Part shown: positions 29,390 through 38,684 of the stretch, in pieces
Position numbering within the stretch: position 1 is the first letter of the stretch
Layout: every line of letters begins with the position of its first letter
Assembly (NCBI RefSeq): GCF_003943415.1
Contig: NZ_RJPK01000001.1
Location: 481,992-545,991 of the forward strand
Direction of reading: 5' to 3'
DNA length: 64,000 nucleotides
Origin: Streptococcus oralis
Lineage (GTDB): Bacteria; Bacillota; Bacilli; Lactobacillales; Streptococcaceae
Position numbers and translations under genes: made by a program
The notes under the pieces: generated by a model
Database searches by the model: none
Told to the model about the DNA's origin: nothing
The model's input: only the letters and a program-made list of their open reading frames with translations

Positions 29390-29426
29390 AGTATAGCACA
29401 AGTAAGTTTTTTTGTAAACCTTTACA
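29390..29426 (-). promoter_or_regulatory. lacTFEG promoter with overlapping cre site
   Basis: On the minus strand TTTACA (29413-29418), 17 bp, TATACT (29390-29395) preceded by TG. The palindrome TGTAAAGGTTTACA (29413-29426) overlaps the -35 box and fits the catabolite-responsive element, so CcpA should repress. Confidence 0.85.
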
Positions 29427-29483
29427 TTCAACTTTTTTAAAAATTTTTATTTAGATCAATGTTCCTAAGATTAGGGGGAAAAC

Positions 29484-30464
29484 TTATACGCGTTCAGTCC
29501 ATGAAGTTGCTGTTGTTTGAAGAACCTTGTTGAGTTCGTCAATGTTCTCAAAACCTGTTGTACGCAGCCACTCACGAGCTGCTGCTTCACCGTCTTTGAT
29601 GTAGGCTTCAACTGATCCTGCCCAGGTTGCACGACCGCAAAGAACTCCGTTGAAGTTTGCGCCTGATTCGTGGGCAAAGACAAGGGTTTCTTGGAAGAGT
29701 TTAGCTGAAACTCCCGCACTCAAATAGATGTATGGCAAGTTAGTTGCTTCATCTTGCGCTTTGAAGAAGGCTGCTGCTTCTTCGCGTGTATGAACGATTT
29801 CGCCATCGCCAAAGCCTTCAACGTATTTAACATTGACTGGAACTTCTACTTTCAAGACATCGATGTTGAAGCGTGGGTCTGAGAAGACTTTCATCGCACC
29901 GATAACTTTGTGTGGTTTCACTTTTGCGTATTCTGCAGAACCTGCGTCAGCGATTTTTTCATCGTAAGCCAAGATTTCAAGGAAAAACGGAATGTCTTCC
30001 GCCACGCATTCAGAACCAATGCGTTCGATGTAGGCTTGTTTTTGTTGATTGAGTTCGTCAGAGCTGTCTACGTCATAGTAAAGCAAGAACTTAACAGCAT
30101 CTGCACCTTGTTCTTTGATGCGTTTGGCAGACCAAACATCCAAGCAGTCAGGCAAGCGTTTGGTGCTAGTTGTGTCATAACCCGTTTTCTCATAAGCAAG
30201 GAGAAGACCAGCATTTGGAGCAAGCGCTTTTGTAGCTGGAAGTCCATACTCTGGGTCAAGAAGCATAGATGATGCATATTTTGTCAATTCATCTGCAACC
30301 AATACTTTGAGTTCTTCCATTTGATCCACTGTTGGCTCTTCTGTTTGGTAATGAGCCATGAGACGTTTCAAAGCGCCACGTTGGTCAAAGGCAAGGGCTG
30401 AGATGATTCCATTTTCATCTGAAAGTTTTTCTAAGCATGCACGTTTTTGTTCTGTTAAAGCCAT
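29484..30464 (-). CDS. lacD: Tagatose 1,6-bisphosphate aldolase
   Basis: A 326-residue class I aldolase that splits tagatose-1,6-bisphosphate into dihydroxyacetone phosphate and glyceraldehyde-3-phosphate. Family sequence is seen at [15 protein letters not shown] (N-terminal), a KFLLYYDVD strand, the lysine-bearing [10 protein letters not shown] strand (Schiff-base lysine) and LSAGVS near the C-terminus. It follows lacC by 1 bp. Last gene of lacABCD; the lacTFEG promoter lies 60 bp downstream. Confidence 0.97.
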   Translation of the reverse strand: MALTEQKRACLEKLSDENGIISALAFDQRGALKRLMAHYQTEEPTVDQMEELKVLVADELTKYASSMLLDPEYGLPATKALAPNAGLLLAYEKTGYDTTSTKRLPDCLDVWSAKRIKEQGADAVKFLLYYDVDSSDELNQQKQAYIERIGSECVAEDIPFFLEILAYDEKIADAGSAEYAKVKPHKVIGAMKVFSDPRFNIDVLKVEVPVNVKYVEGFGDGEIVHTREEAAAFFKAQDEATNLPYIYLSAGVSAKLFQETLVFAHESGANFNGVLCGRATWAGSVEAYIKDGEAAAREWLRTTGFENIDELNKVLQTTATSWTERV

Positions 30465-30465
30465 T

Positions 30466-31395
30466 TTATACCTCTTTTACTATTAATTGATCATATAGAG
30501 CTTGATAGTTATCCATATTGACATGACCTGTCATCTTTTCTTGAGCGTTGAGCATACCAAGGACATTTGCCTTGATGAGGAGTTCTGCATCCGATTCCTT
30601 ATGAAGAAGTCCTGAGGAAATACCTGCAACAGTAGAATCTCCAGACCCGACAGGATTAACTACTTGAATTCTTGGAATATCTACTTTATAGAAGGTATCC
30701 CCATGTTTTGCAAAAGCACCATTTGCACCAAGTGAAACGATTATCCACTCAATCCCTGCAAATAGAGGCTCTTGAAGAACTTCTTTTAATTCATCCAAAT
30801 CCTCAGAAACTTCTTTCCCAAGAAGCTGAGACAATTCTTCGTTATTTGGTTTGATTACTGTTGGTTTATGTGGTGATTCAAGAACCGCCTGAAGGGCAGC
30901 ACCTGAGCAATCCAGAACAACTGGTTTTCCTGCGCGATTAGCAAGTTCTACTAAGCTTGCATAGTAGGCAACTGGAAGGCCAGCTGGAAGACTACCTGAG
31001 ATAGCTACTACTTCCACAGTGGCAAGAAGATTTTCGAAATGAGCCAAGAAATCTTGCCCTTCTTGTTCTAGAACTTCAGGCCCTTTCTCAAGAATTTCTG
31101 TTTGGTTTTTACCGTGTAGAATAGCGATACAGTTACGAGTTTCTCCCTGAATTGAGAAGAAATCTTTCTTTACTTGATTATCGATATTTTCAACCAAAAA
31201 CTCACCAAGTTTACCACCGACCAAACCAGTAGCAGCAACAGAATCACCAAATTCTGAAAGAACTCGTGTAACATTGAGCCCTTTACCACCAGCTGTCTTG
31301 GTCACGTCCACCACACGGTTGACAGTGTCAATTTTCAATTCATCCAAAGGATAAGAAATATCAATGGATGGATTCATTGTGACTGTTAAAATCAT
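30466..31395 (-). CDS. lacC: Tagatose-6-phosphate kinase
   Basis: A 309-residue PfkB-type kinase that phosphorylates tagatose-6-phosphate. The N-terminal [11 protein letters not shown] and [12 protein letters not shown] motifs and the catalytic [10 protein letters not shown] motif (about 250, with the base Asp) are visible. Start ATG at 31395; it follows lacB by 10 bp. Confidence 0.97.
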   Translation of the reverse strand: MILTVTMNPSIDISYPLDELKIDTVNRVVDVTKTAGGKGLNVTRVLSEFGDSVAATGLVGGKLGEFLVENIDNQVKKDFFSIQGETRNCIAILHGKNQTEILEKGPEVLEQEGQDFLAHFENLLATVEVVAISGSLPAGLPVAYYASLVELANRAGKPVVLDCSGAALQAVLESPHKPTVIKPNNEELSQLLGKEVSEDLDELKEVLQEPLFAGIEWIIVSLGANGAFAKHGDTFYKVDIPRIQVVNPVGSGDSTVAGISSGLLHKESDAELLIKANVLGMLNAQEKMTGHVNMDNYQALYDQLIVKEV

Positions 31396-31405
31396 AGGTC
31401 ACCTC

Positions 31406-31921
31406 TTAGTCGTGGTATTCACCGCGATCCCATTTTTCAAGGAACTCTGTAAAGAAGTTTGCATCTGCTTGATGAGCGTTGTGTGTTTCAACGTGTTCGA
31501 TTTTTGCAATCAATTTTTTGTTTTCTTCTGATGGTTTGTATTCAGCATTGATGAAAGCTTCAATGATGTCGCACATAAGCAACTCACCAGTGATTTTACC
31601 ACCAAAACCAATAACATTAGCGTTCAATTGTTCTTTTGCATAAAGAGCTGTTGTCATATCACGAACCAAGGCAGAACGAACTCCTGGAACTTTGTTGACA
31701 GCGTTGTTGATACCAACACCAGTACCACAGATACATACCCCAAGATCAGCTTGACCGCTAACAACTGCTTCCCCTACTTTTTTACCAAAAATTGGGTAGT
31801 GTGTACGAGCATGATCGTAAGTACCAAAGTCAATGACTTCATGTCCTTTTGATTTCAAGAATTCTGAAACCGCCATTTTTTCATTTGTTACGATGTGGTC
31901 ACATCCAATTGCAATTCTCAT
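31406..31921 (-). CDS. lacB: Galactose-6-phosphate isomerase subunit LacB
   Basis: A 171-residue RpiB/LacAB-family subunit. With LacA it isomerizes galactose-6-phosphate to tagatose-6-phosphate. It keeps the family GCDH motif (about 7-10), the active-site cysteine stretch [11 protein letters not shown] and a histidine-containing THYP segment, residues largely missing from LacA. Confidence 0.97.
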   Translation of the reverse strand: MRIAIGCDHIVTNEKMAVSEFLKSKGHEVIDFGTYDHARTHYPIFGKKVGEAVVSGQADLGVCICGTGVGINNAVNKVPGVRSALVRDMTTALYAKEQLNANVIGFGGKITGELLMCDIIEAFINAEYKPSEENKKLIAKIEHVETHNAHQADANFFTEFLEKWDRGEYHD

Positions 31922-31951
31922 TTTTAACTTACCTTTCTTACTGTAATCTAA

Positions 31952-32377
31952 TTAACACATTTTGTTCAACATGTCGACACGAATCTGGTGACGACCACCG
32001 TCGTATTTACCATTAACAAAACCTTTAGCAATATTTTTAGCCAATTCGTCACCAACTGTTTCTGCTCCCATAGTTATCATACGTGAGTTGTTGTGTCCAC
32101 GAGTCATATAAGCTGAACGTTCGTCTGAAACTTCTGCAGCAACCATTCCTTTAATTTTAGTTGCAACCATGAAAGGTCCAGCTCCATAAGCGTCAATCAC
32201 GATACCAAGGTTTTGTTCTTCTTTGTTTACTTCTGCAGCGACAGCAAGAGTCACATCGACAAAGTCTTGGCCTTTTGCTGTAACATCCACTACGTGGAAG
32301 TTTTCTTTTTCTAGGAAGTCTTTCACAACTTCTTTCAATCTCAAACCTGCAGCATCTGCACCAATAACAATAGACAT
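31952..32377 (-). CDS. lacA: Galactose-6-phosphate isomerase subunit LacA
   Basis: A 141-residue subunit, shorter than LacB and lacking its catalytic cysteine loop. It starts [18 protein letters not shown] and contributes a RGHNNSRM substrate-binding loop, which pairs with LacB. First gene of lacABCD with its own promoter and a leader of about 220 nt. Confidence 0.96.
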   Translation of the reverse strand: MSIVIGADAAGLRLKEVVKDFLEKENFHVVDVTAKGQDFVDVTLAVAAEVNKEEQNLGIVIDAYGAGPFMVATKIKGMVAAEVSDERSAYMTRGHNNSRMITMGAETVGDELAKNIAKGFVNGKYDGGRHQIRVDMLNKMC

Positions 32378-32574
32378 ATTGTTTACTCCTTTTTATTATT
32401 CTAGGCCAGTAAAGACTTTTATAACTAGTATTATAAATACAAAAGACTTTCTAGCAGTTTATTGACAAATTTGATTGAATGAGATGAATAACACCTTATC
32501 CAAGTCTAGGAAATCAAGTTCCTAGAAACAAACTTTCTCTGCGAAAGAGAATATAACAAGCAATTATTTGTTTG

Positions 32575-32633
32575 TTACAAACACCATTTGTTGTTTACAA
32601 ACATAATATACTCCTATTTTTGGAAAAAGTCAA
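32575..32633 (-). promoter_or_regulatory. lacABCD promoter with tandem TGTTTGTAA operators
   Basis: On the minus strand TTGACT (32628-32633), 17 bp, TATATT (32605-32610). Just downstream TGTTTGTAAACA and TGTTTGTAACAAACA occur in tandem, reaching about 32570. These are near-palindromic and lie over the initiation region, so a repressor (LacR or CcpA) could block here. The leader to lacA is about 220 nt and carries a CTAGGAA/TTCCTAG hairpin near 32507-32525. Confidence 0.7.
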
Positions 32634-32667
32634 CAGTTAATGTTTGTTTTTGTGTTTTATTTTTTAT

Positions 32668-33564
32668 TTAAAAGATTTCAATATCAAAACCAATCTGATC
32701 AACTTTGCCTGGTCCTAAGAGACGAACGTTTTTCTTATCTTCTAGATGATTTCCTTCTTCAAGTGAAGTTGATAAACCTGACCAAGGTTCAAACGCAATG
32801 AATGGTCCCTTATTCAAAGTTGACCAAATGATGAGATTTGAGAACTCTTGGAAGTGTACTTTTAATCCCTTCTCATGCTTACGAGAACGAAGGGCAATTG
32901 TTTTAGATTGCAACTCATCCAAAGTCACTGCATCTATACTAAACAAATCATAGCTAAGGTCTAATACTTTTTGCCCCTCTAGCCATGGACTTCTATCCTG
33001 GAAGTCTAACATTCCTGTTTCTGGGAAAGGACGTGGAACAGAGCAAGTCTCTTCTTTCTCAAACTCTAAATAGTAATCTTCATAGACTTCATCATCGAGT
33101 AGAGGACAATTAAATCCTGGATGACCTCCTATAAAGAATGGCATTACTTTATTCGTTTCTTTATTAAAGACTTTGTATTGAGTACGAACAGTCTTGCCGG
33201 TCACTAGATAAGTGATTTCAAGACGGAAATGATAAGGATAGTTTTGATAAGTATTCTCATCATCTTCGATAGCAAAGGTTACGCTGTTTTCTGTTTGATC
33301 AACTAAGTCAAATTCTTTTTTACGGACCAAACCATGACGAGGAATGTTTCCTTTTGTTTCTGTTCCATTTTCGTGGCTATAGAAGGCTGTGTCTTCTCTC
33401 AAAGAACCACAGATTGGAAAAAGTACTGGCGCCTGTCCACTCCAGTAAGTGGCATCTCCTTGCCACAGATACTCAATGCCTTCTCGATCCTTGATCGACG
33501 ACAAGGCGCCACCTAAGGTTTTAAACTGGACCGTTAACTGGTCTGATTTGATTTCAATTACCAT
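32668..33564 (-). CDS. lacX: LacX-type aldose 1-epimerase (galactose mutarotase) family protein
   Basis: A 298-residue beta-sandwich protein of the aldose-1-epimerase family, LacX subgroup. Visible features are a PRHGLVRKKEF segment with a likely catalytic His, a GGHPGFN segment with a second His, and EPWSG near the C-terminus. It probably acts on galactose or a phosphorylated hexose; the exact substrate is uncertain. The ATG at 33564 has GGAG 6 bp upstream and is preferred over a TTG four codons earlier. It lies between the Gat PTS (with a terminator at 33597-33646 in front) and lacA. Confidence 0.88.
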   Translation of the reverse strand: MVIEIKSDQLTVQFKTLGGALSSIKDREGIEYLWQGDATYWSGQAPVLFPICGSLREDTAFYSHENGTETKGNIPRHGLVRKKEFDLVDQTENSVTFAIEDDENTYQNYPYHFRLEITYLVTGKTVRTQYKVFNKETNKVMPFFIGGHPGFNCPLLDDEVYEDYYLEFEKEETCSVPRPFPETGMLDFQDRSPWLEGQKVLDLSYDLFSIDAVTLDELQSKTIALRSRKHEKGLKVHFQEFSNLIIWSTLNKGPFIAFEPWSGLSTSLEEGNHLEDKKNVRLLGPGKVDQIGFDIEIF

Positions 33565-33596
33565 AATGTTCTCCAACTATTTTTAGATCTTTATAT

Positions 33597-33646
33597 AAAA
33601 AACTAGGTTGCCACTCCCAATGTCGGAAATTGACAACCTAGTTTTC
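33597..33646 (-). terminator. Hairpin between the gatC-like gene and lacX
   Basis: A 12-bp stem (AAAACTAGGTTG with CAACCTAGTTTT) around a loop of about 23 nt, with a T run on the minus strand. It probably limits read-through from gatABC into lacX. Confidence 0.8.
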
Positions 33647-33671
33647 ACAATTTACATTTTATAGGAGCGAA

Positions 33672-35147
33672 TTATTTAGCATTTGCTGCGTATTCTTCGT
33701 TACGTTTGATCATTTGTTTTCTATACCAAGCAAAGATACCTACATAGAATACAAGGAAGGCCGCTGCACCAAGGATTGCTTTGATATCACCTGTTGTAGC
33801 ATTACCAATTGCCCAACCAAATAGTTTTTCGATTGGTCCTTCAAGAGTTGAGTGAGTGATCAATTGAGTTTGGCTCACACCTTCTGGGAAGGCACCTACA
33901 CCTTTAGCAAGTTCAGTTGCAAATGGAGCGATAAGAGTACCTGAAAGAAGGAAGAGTGGCAACAAGAGTGTTCCGAAGATGATCATACGGAGCAATTTAC
34001 CACGAGTAACAACCAAGAGAGCTGGAGTTACACCCATAGCGATGATACCTGCAAGCGGCAAGATACCATTTCCGACGTTTGAAAGAAGCACTGCTTCTAC
34101 TAGCATGATTGGAGCAAGTACGTTGGCACAAGCCCAGATTTCAGCACGACCAGCGATGAAAGGCCAGTCAAGACCGATGTTGAATTTACGTCCTTGAAGA
34201 CGTTTAGTAGCAACGTTTGTGATACCTTGTGAAAGTGGTTCTACGGCTGCGATGAACCAAGATCCGATAAGTGAGAAGAGCTCCAAGCAGACACCGGCAG
34301 TCAAACCAAGGCTCAACCAACCTTTAATAACAAGTTCCCATTTATCGGCTCCTTCTACACCAGCAACTGGATGTGGAGTCCCCATCAAACCAATAACGAT
34401 ACCAAGGATGAAACCGATGAAGAATTTAGATCCCCAGAAACCGATTTTCTTGTTCAATTTTGCAGCGTCAAAGTCATATTTATCAAGACCTGGCAATACT
34501 TTATCGAAGATCTTATCCAAGACCATGATAACTGGGTTCATCATGTAGTTCATGTGAGTTGAAGTCATTGGTGATGAACTTGGTGCGTTAAGAAGGTCAT
34601 CGAAAGTTGGTTTCATCAAGTCAGAGTTGATGATTTTCAAAACACCTACAAGGACAACTGCAGCAGTTGCGATGAAGAGTGAAACCCCTTGGCTTACACC
34701 GTTGTTGTCTGCGTACCATTTAATCAAAAGACCAGTGATTGACAAGTGCCAGATGTCAAAGATGTCGACGTCAAGTGTGTCCGTTTTCTTCATTGCAAGC
34801 ATCACAACGTTGACAATCAACATTACAAGCAAGAAGTAAAGTGTCCAAGCAGATCCCCAAGTGATCGTAGCAAGTGGTGCCCAACCAACGTCAGTGATGT
34901 TCAATTGAATACCAGTATTTTCAACGAATTTCGCAAGAGATGCTGAGAAAGCTCCGTTGAGCATACCGATGATAGCACCGATACCAGTAAGAGCGATGGC
35001 AAGTTTGATACCACCTTCAAGCGCTTTGGAGAATTTCACTCCAAATAGTAAGGCCAATACTGTCAAGATGATCAGCATGATGATAGGACCACCCATTTCC
35101 AAGACTGGCTTGAAAATCTTATTGGCTAGTTCGATAATGACATCCAT
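33672..35147 (-). CDS. gatC: PTS EIIC, galactitol/galactose family
   Basis: A 491-residue EIIC transporter of the galactitol (Gat) family with about 10-12 membrane segments, for example IIMLIILTVLALLFGVKF at the N-terminus. It transports the sugar while the separate EIIB phosphorylates it. In streptococci such a Gat-type PTS next to lacABCD is thought to take up galactose as galactose-6-phosphate; that substrate is inferred from the neighbours. Confidence 0.9.
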   Translation of the reverse strand: MDVIIELANKIFKPVLEMGGPIIMLIILTVLALLFGVKFSKALEGGIKLAIALTGIGAIIGMLNGAFSASLAKFVENTGIQLNITDVGWAPLATITWGSAWTLYFLLVMLIVNVVMLAMKKTDTLDVDIFDIWHLSITGLLIKWYADNNGVSQGVSLFIATAAVVLVGVLKIINSDLMKPTFDDLLNAPSSSPMTSTHMNYMMNPVIMVLDKIFDKVLPGLDKYDFDAAKLNKKIGFWGSKFFIGFILGIVIGLMGTPHPVAGVEGADKWELVIKGWLSLGLTAGVCLELFSLIGSWFIAAVEPLSQGITNVATKRLQGRKFNIGLDWPFIAGRAEIWACANVLAPIMLVEAVLLSNVGNGILPLAGIIAMGVTPALLVVTRGKLLRMIIFGTLLLPLFLLSGTLIAPFATELAKGVGAFPEGVSQTQLITHSTLEGPIEKLFGWAIGNATTGDIKAILGAAAFLVFYVGIFAWYRKQMIKRNEEYAANAK

Positions 35148-35191
35148 AATAGTTCCTCCCTTTATTTTTATGGAATCTTACAAAATAATAA

Positions 35192-35497
35192 TTAACTTAG
35201 TCCGTGTTCTTTGATAGCTGCCTCAATATTGTCAAATACAGGAGCGCTCATTGCTGGAATACGGAACAAGATTGGTCCAGCTTCGATAACTGGAATACCT
35301 GGTTCAAAGCCAAGATCTGTTGCAGCGATTGGTGTAAAGATATCGTAGCCTTTCATAAGGTCTTCATTCACATCTTTTACCATAACTGCATCACAGTGAA
35401 CATCGTAACCGCGATTTGCGAGTTCTTCTTCAAGAGCACTTTTAATTTGGTGACTTGAGTTAACACCTGCACCGCAGGCAGCGAGAATTTTAATCAT
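35192..35497 (-). CDS. gatB: PTS EIIB, galactitol/galactose family
   Basis: A 101-residue EIIB with the phosphocysteine Cys8 in ILAACGAGVNSS. The ATG at 35497 has GGAGG about 8 bp upstream; the open frame extends 12 codons further but these do not look like family sequence. It accepts phosphate from GatA and passes it to the sugar held by GatC. Confidence 0.92.
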   Translation of the reverse strand: MIKILAACGAGVNSSHQIKSALEEELANRGYDVHCDAVMVKDVNEDLMKGYDIFTPIAATDLGFEPGIPVIEAGPILFRIPAMSAPVFDNIEAAIKEHGLS

Positions 35498-35535
35498 TAG
35501 GATTTCCTCCGATTTTATTTTTTTAATAGGCAAGA

Positions 35536-36012
35536 TTAAGCTGTTGCTTCAGCTATATAAGCATAAAGTTTTTCTGGTTCAGAAATTTTTGATAAATCTT
35601 CCAGATGGCTATTCCCTGTGAAAAAGTCCATCAACTGAGCCAGAATATTTGTTTGACTCGAACTTGAATTGTTAATGATAAAGAAGAGTAGAGATACTTC
35701 CACTTCCTTATCAGGAGCAATCATATTGTGAAAAGTTACTGGTTTTTCTAATCGAACAACCACCACTTTCTCAGCTAGATTGTGAACAATATCTGTATGA
35801 GGAATCGCTACATTTGGCAAGTCCTTTCCCAGAAATTCCATATCTAAGCCAGTTGGAAATGACTTTTCACGCGTGATCAAGGCTTCACGATAAGTTGGAG
35901 TCACTATTTCTCGTTTTTCCAACAGGGTTGCTACCTGATCAAAGAGTTGTTCTTGATTATCCGCTTCTAAGCAAAACACCAGGTTTTTGTCAAAGAAATG
36001 ATCTAATCCCAT
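35536..36012 (-). CDS. gatA: PTS EIIA, galactitol/galactose (fructose-type) family
   Basis: A 158-residue EIIA of the PTS-Fru/Gat type with the phosphohistidine His72 in VAIPHTD. First gene of gatABC, with a strong promoter carrying a cre site. It accepts phosphate from HPr. Confidence 0.92.
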   Translation of the reverse strand: MGLDHFFDKNLVFCLEADNQEQLFDQVATLLEKREIVTPTYREALITREKSFPTGLDMEFLGKDLPNVAIPHTDIVHNLAEKVVVVRLEKPVTFHNMIAPDKEVEVSLLFFIINNSSSSQTNILAQLMDFFTGNSHLEDLSKISEPEKLYAYIAEATA

Positions 36013-36049
36013 AACAGTTTCCCTTCTTTCAATTAACTTTTACGTTATA

Positions 36050-36104
36050 AGTATAACACTATATGAAATCGTTGTCAATACTTTTTGTTTTATTTTGTTT
36101 TTTT
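36050..36104 (-). promoter_or_regulatory. gatABC promoter, cre site and T-rich operator-like element
   Basis: On the minus strand TTGACA (36073-36078), 17 bp, TATACT (36050-36055). The plus-strand TGAAATCGTTGTCA (36064-36077) overlaps the -35 and fits a cre site. At 36082-36104 stands the same 23-bp T-rich element found upstream of lacR. Confidence 0.85.
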
Positions 36105-36181
36105 TTGTTGATTGTGTTTTGTTAATTAATTATAATCATTATCAAACAATCTTTTTAAATTCTATTTTCGTGCATTTCAAA

Positions 36182-36206
36182 CAAAAAAAGACCAAAATGG
36201 GTCTTT
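36182..36206 (-). terminator. Terminator of licC
   Basis: AAAGACC/GGTCTTT stem, followed by T7 on the minus strand. Confidence 0.85.
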
Positions 36207-36229
36207 CTGTTACTAATTTCTAATGTTAT

Positions 36230-36919
36230 TTAGTTAATGGAAGATAAAATTTCTTCTAGCTTTTGATAGTCCTTGACACTATCGATTTCATAGATGCTAT
36301 TGTCTTCTAATTCTTCAACATACACATCTAATTCTTTGATATTATCCTTAACCATGTTATCCCAATAGAGATCAACAAATTCGCCGCTTGCGTATGCTTT
36401 GTCAATAAAACCAACAATCTTTTCAGCAGTTGGAGCATCCCAGAATGATACGCCGCTCAGAATACGACCAGCCTTGCTATCAACGATGATGTCTTGAACT
36501 TTATAGTCATCACCATAAACCAAGAACCATTCATTCTCACAGTCTTCACGATAAACACTGAAATAGGTTGAACGTTTAAGATCGTCTCTAAACATATTTT
36601 TGAAAAGATAGTTATCCGCATCAATAACATAGCTGTTAGCTAAGTCTTCTTTAACGAGGTAAAGTGAGTAAAAGTTATTGTAATCGGCATACTTATCGTT
36701 AAAGACTAAACGAACACCATATTTTTCTTTTAGATAGGCAAATTGTTCTTTAAGGTAGCCGACAACGATGATAATCTCATCAATTCCTCGTTCTTTCAAA
36801 AATTCAATTTGGTATTCTACCAAAGGTTTTTGGTTGACCTTAACCAAGGCTTTAGGGGTATTTTCAGTCATAGGGCGCAGACGAGTTCCCAACCCCGCTG
36901 CCAAGATAATTGCTTTCAC
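36230..36919 (-). CDS. licC: CTP:phosphocholine cytidylyltransferase LicC
   Basis: A 229-residue nucleotidyltransferase. The N-terminal LAAGLGTRLRPMTENTPK motif binds the nucleotide. A GSKA-like acidic region and a VSFWDAP loop follow. It makes CDP-choline from phosphocholine for decorating teichoic acids. Last gene of tarIJ-licABC, 11 bp after licB. Confidence 0.95.
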   Translation of the reverse strand: MKAIILAAGLGTRLRPMTENTPKALVKVNQKPLVEYQIEFLKERGIDEIIIVVGYLKEQFAYLKEKYGVRLVFNDKYADYNNFYSLYLVKEDLANSYVIDADNYLFKNMFRDDLKRSTYFSVYREDCENEWFLVYGDDYKVQDIIVDSKAGRILSGVSFWDAPTAEKIVGFIDKAYASGEFVDLYWDNMVKDNIKELDVYVEELEDNSIYEIDSVKDYQKLEEILSSIN

Positions 36920-36930
36920 GCTATTCTCCT

Positions 36931-37809
36931 TTATTCTTTAATAATAATATAAACACCAGCCATGACAACAAGCGATGTAATAATGGTCACCATATCGAGT
37001 GGTGTACCTAAAAGCATTGCCGAGAACAATACTGTCCAAACGACATAGCTTACGTTCAAACCAGTTGCTTTTGCTGGTTGTAGCCGATTGATTGCAATGT
37101 AATAAGCCAAATAAGAAATCATATTACATGCTGCAAAGACTAACATCAAACCGAGCAATTGTCCATCTGCTACTTCTGCAAATGAATGATGAGAAAAGAG
37201 GACAATGACAAGGTATGACAAGAATGAGGTTACTTGACGGATTAATAGTGCTTCAATTTCACTTAATTCACTTTCCATGGCGTAGGAACTAAGAACACTC
37301 TCACTTCCCCAAGCGATGGCACAAACTAATGCACAAAGAATTCCGATATAAAAAGAATTAACCTGCTCAACTTTGTATGTCTGGGCAATAATACCAGCGA
37401 TAATCAACAGAATACCAAACACAGTATTCCTAGATACCTTGTGTTTCAAAATGAAAAATGCTAGTAAAACAGAAACTGCTGGATAGATAGCTGATACTGA
37501 AGAGGCCAGGGAACTTCCGATATACTTAACCGCATAAAGATTGGCCTGCATTCCTATTGGTCCAGCTAGCAAGGCTCCGATAATAACACTGACATTTCGG
37601 ATATTTAGAAAAATCGAGAGTCGAACTTTTCCTTCTTTTACCAAAAGAAAAGCTAACAAGATAAAGATACTCAAGAAATCATGAGCAGCCGCCACCACAA
37701 AGGGAGAAAGATTTGTAAAAATCGAAAAGATATAAGAACTAATTGTCAGACCTAGCCCCCAGAAGATCCCTGAGAACAGACCAAAAGAAACACCATTTTT
37801 ATTCTTCAT
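36931..37809 (-). CDS. licB: Choline uptake permease LicB
   Basis: A 292-residue membrane protein of the drug/metabolite transporter (EamA) superfamily with about ten hydrophobic segments. It is the known choline transporter of the lic1 locus. The ATG at 37809 (MKNKNGVSFGLF) is preferred; an ATG four codons earlier is also possible. The start overlaps the licA end. Confidence 0.93.
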   Translation of the reverse strand: MKNKNGVSFGLFSGIFWGLGLTISSYIFSIFTNLSPFVVAAAHDFLSIFILLAFLLVKEGKVRLSIFLNIRNVSVIIGALLAGPIGMQANLYAVKYIGSSLASSVSAIYPAVSVLLAFFILKHKVSRNTVFGILLIIAGIIAQTYKVEQVNSFYIGILCALVCAIAWGSESVLSSYAMESELSEIEALLIRQVTSFLSYLVIVLFSHHSFAEVADGQLLGLMLVFAACNMISYLAYYIAINRLQPAKATGLNVSYVVWTVLFSAMLLGTPLDMVTIITSLVVMAGVYIIIKE

Positions 37810-38668
37810 CCAAACCCCCATAATAGGTCAAACCGTCAACCGCTCTTTGGTAACGACTCACACCATAATCTCCAAAGTCAGCACCTTGAGCTTCTTTGTA
37901 TACTGTCCACAAACTCCAGATGGTATCTTGCAAAATTTTATAGATTCGAATCTTTTCACGAGATACTGGAGTTTTGTCACTCTCATAGTAGGTTAGGAAA
38001 TCTTCTTCTTCCTGATTTGTAAATTCAGACTCCAAAAAGAGAGCTGCCAAATCCCACATCGGGTCATTCATGGAAGAGTATTCCCAGTCAATCAAATACA
38101 TGCGTCCTTGGGGTGACTCGATAAAGTTTTCTGGTACCAAATCAATATGACAAGGCTTTCTGTCAACACCCAAATCAGCCAACCTTTTCTCTAGTGAAAA
38201 TACATCTTTTCTTACAGCTTCATAATTGGCGTAAGGGATAGCTCCCTCAATCAAGGATTCATATTTTTTGATTTCCTCAAAAGGAGCAAATTCCCCTCTT
38301 AGTTCTTTGCCTGATGCATGAATGGTCTGTAGAATCGGGGCAATCTTTTCAAACTTGGTCTTAATCGAAGTGGAATCAAGAGTTGTTGCAGAATCAATGT
38401 ACTCATTTACCTTAATCCCTGACTCAATATCAAAAAGATAATTCTTGACATCAAGATTCAAATCTTTCAACAATTCAAGATTGTATTTTTCATCTTGACG
38501 ATTGATGAGCTTTTCAGTCCCTTTTCCGAAGAACTTAACAATATAGGGTTTGGAGGTTGTTTTAACCAAATAGTTTTGGTTGGTCATGCCTCCCAGTTGT
38601 TCAACACTGAGGACTTCCTCTTCTTCAGATAGCAAAGAAGAAATTTTTTCTCTGATGAGTTTCTCCAC
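37799..38668 (-). CDS. licA: Choline kinase LicA
   Basis: A 289-residue kinase of the aminoglycoside/choline kinase fold. The catalytic Brenner-type motif is HIDLVPENF, with the metal-binding DWEYSS following. It phosphorylates choline to phosphocholine, the first committed step. It follows tarJ by 16 bp. Confidence 0.95.
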   Translation of the reverse strand: MEKLIREKISSLLSEEEEVLSVEQLGGMTNQNYLVKTTSKPYIVKFFGKGTEKLINRQDEKYNLELLKDLNLDVKNYLFDIESGIKVNEYIDSATTLDSTSIKTKFEKIAPILQTIHASGKELRGEFAPFEEIKKYESLIEGAIPYANYEAVRKDVFSLEKRLADLGVDRKPCHIDLVPENFIESPQGRMYLIDWEYSSMNDPMWDLAALFLESEFTNQEEEDFLTYYESDKTPVSREKIRIYKILQDTIWSLWTVYKEAQGADFGDYGVSRYQRAVDGLTYYGGLDEE

Positions 38669-38684
38669 AATTAGCCTCCATCTC

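Noticed and set aside
36129..36145. Fur-like ATAATCATTATC between gatA and licC
   Set aside because: Only a half match, not placed near an iron gene or a promoter.
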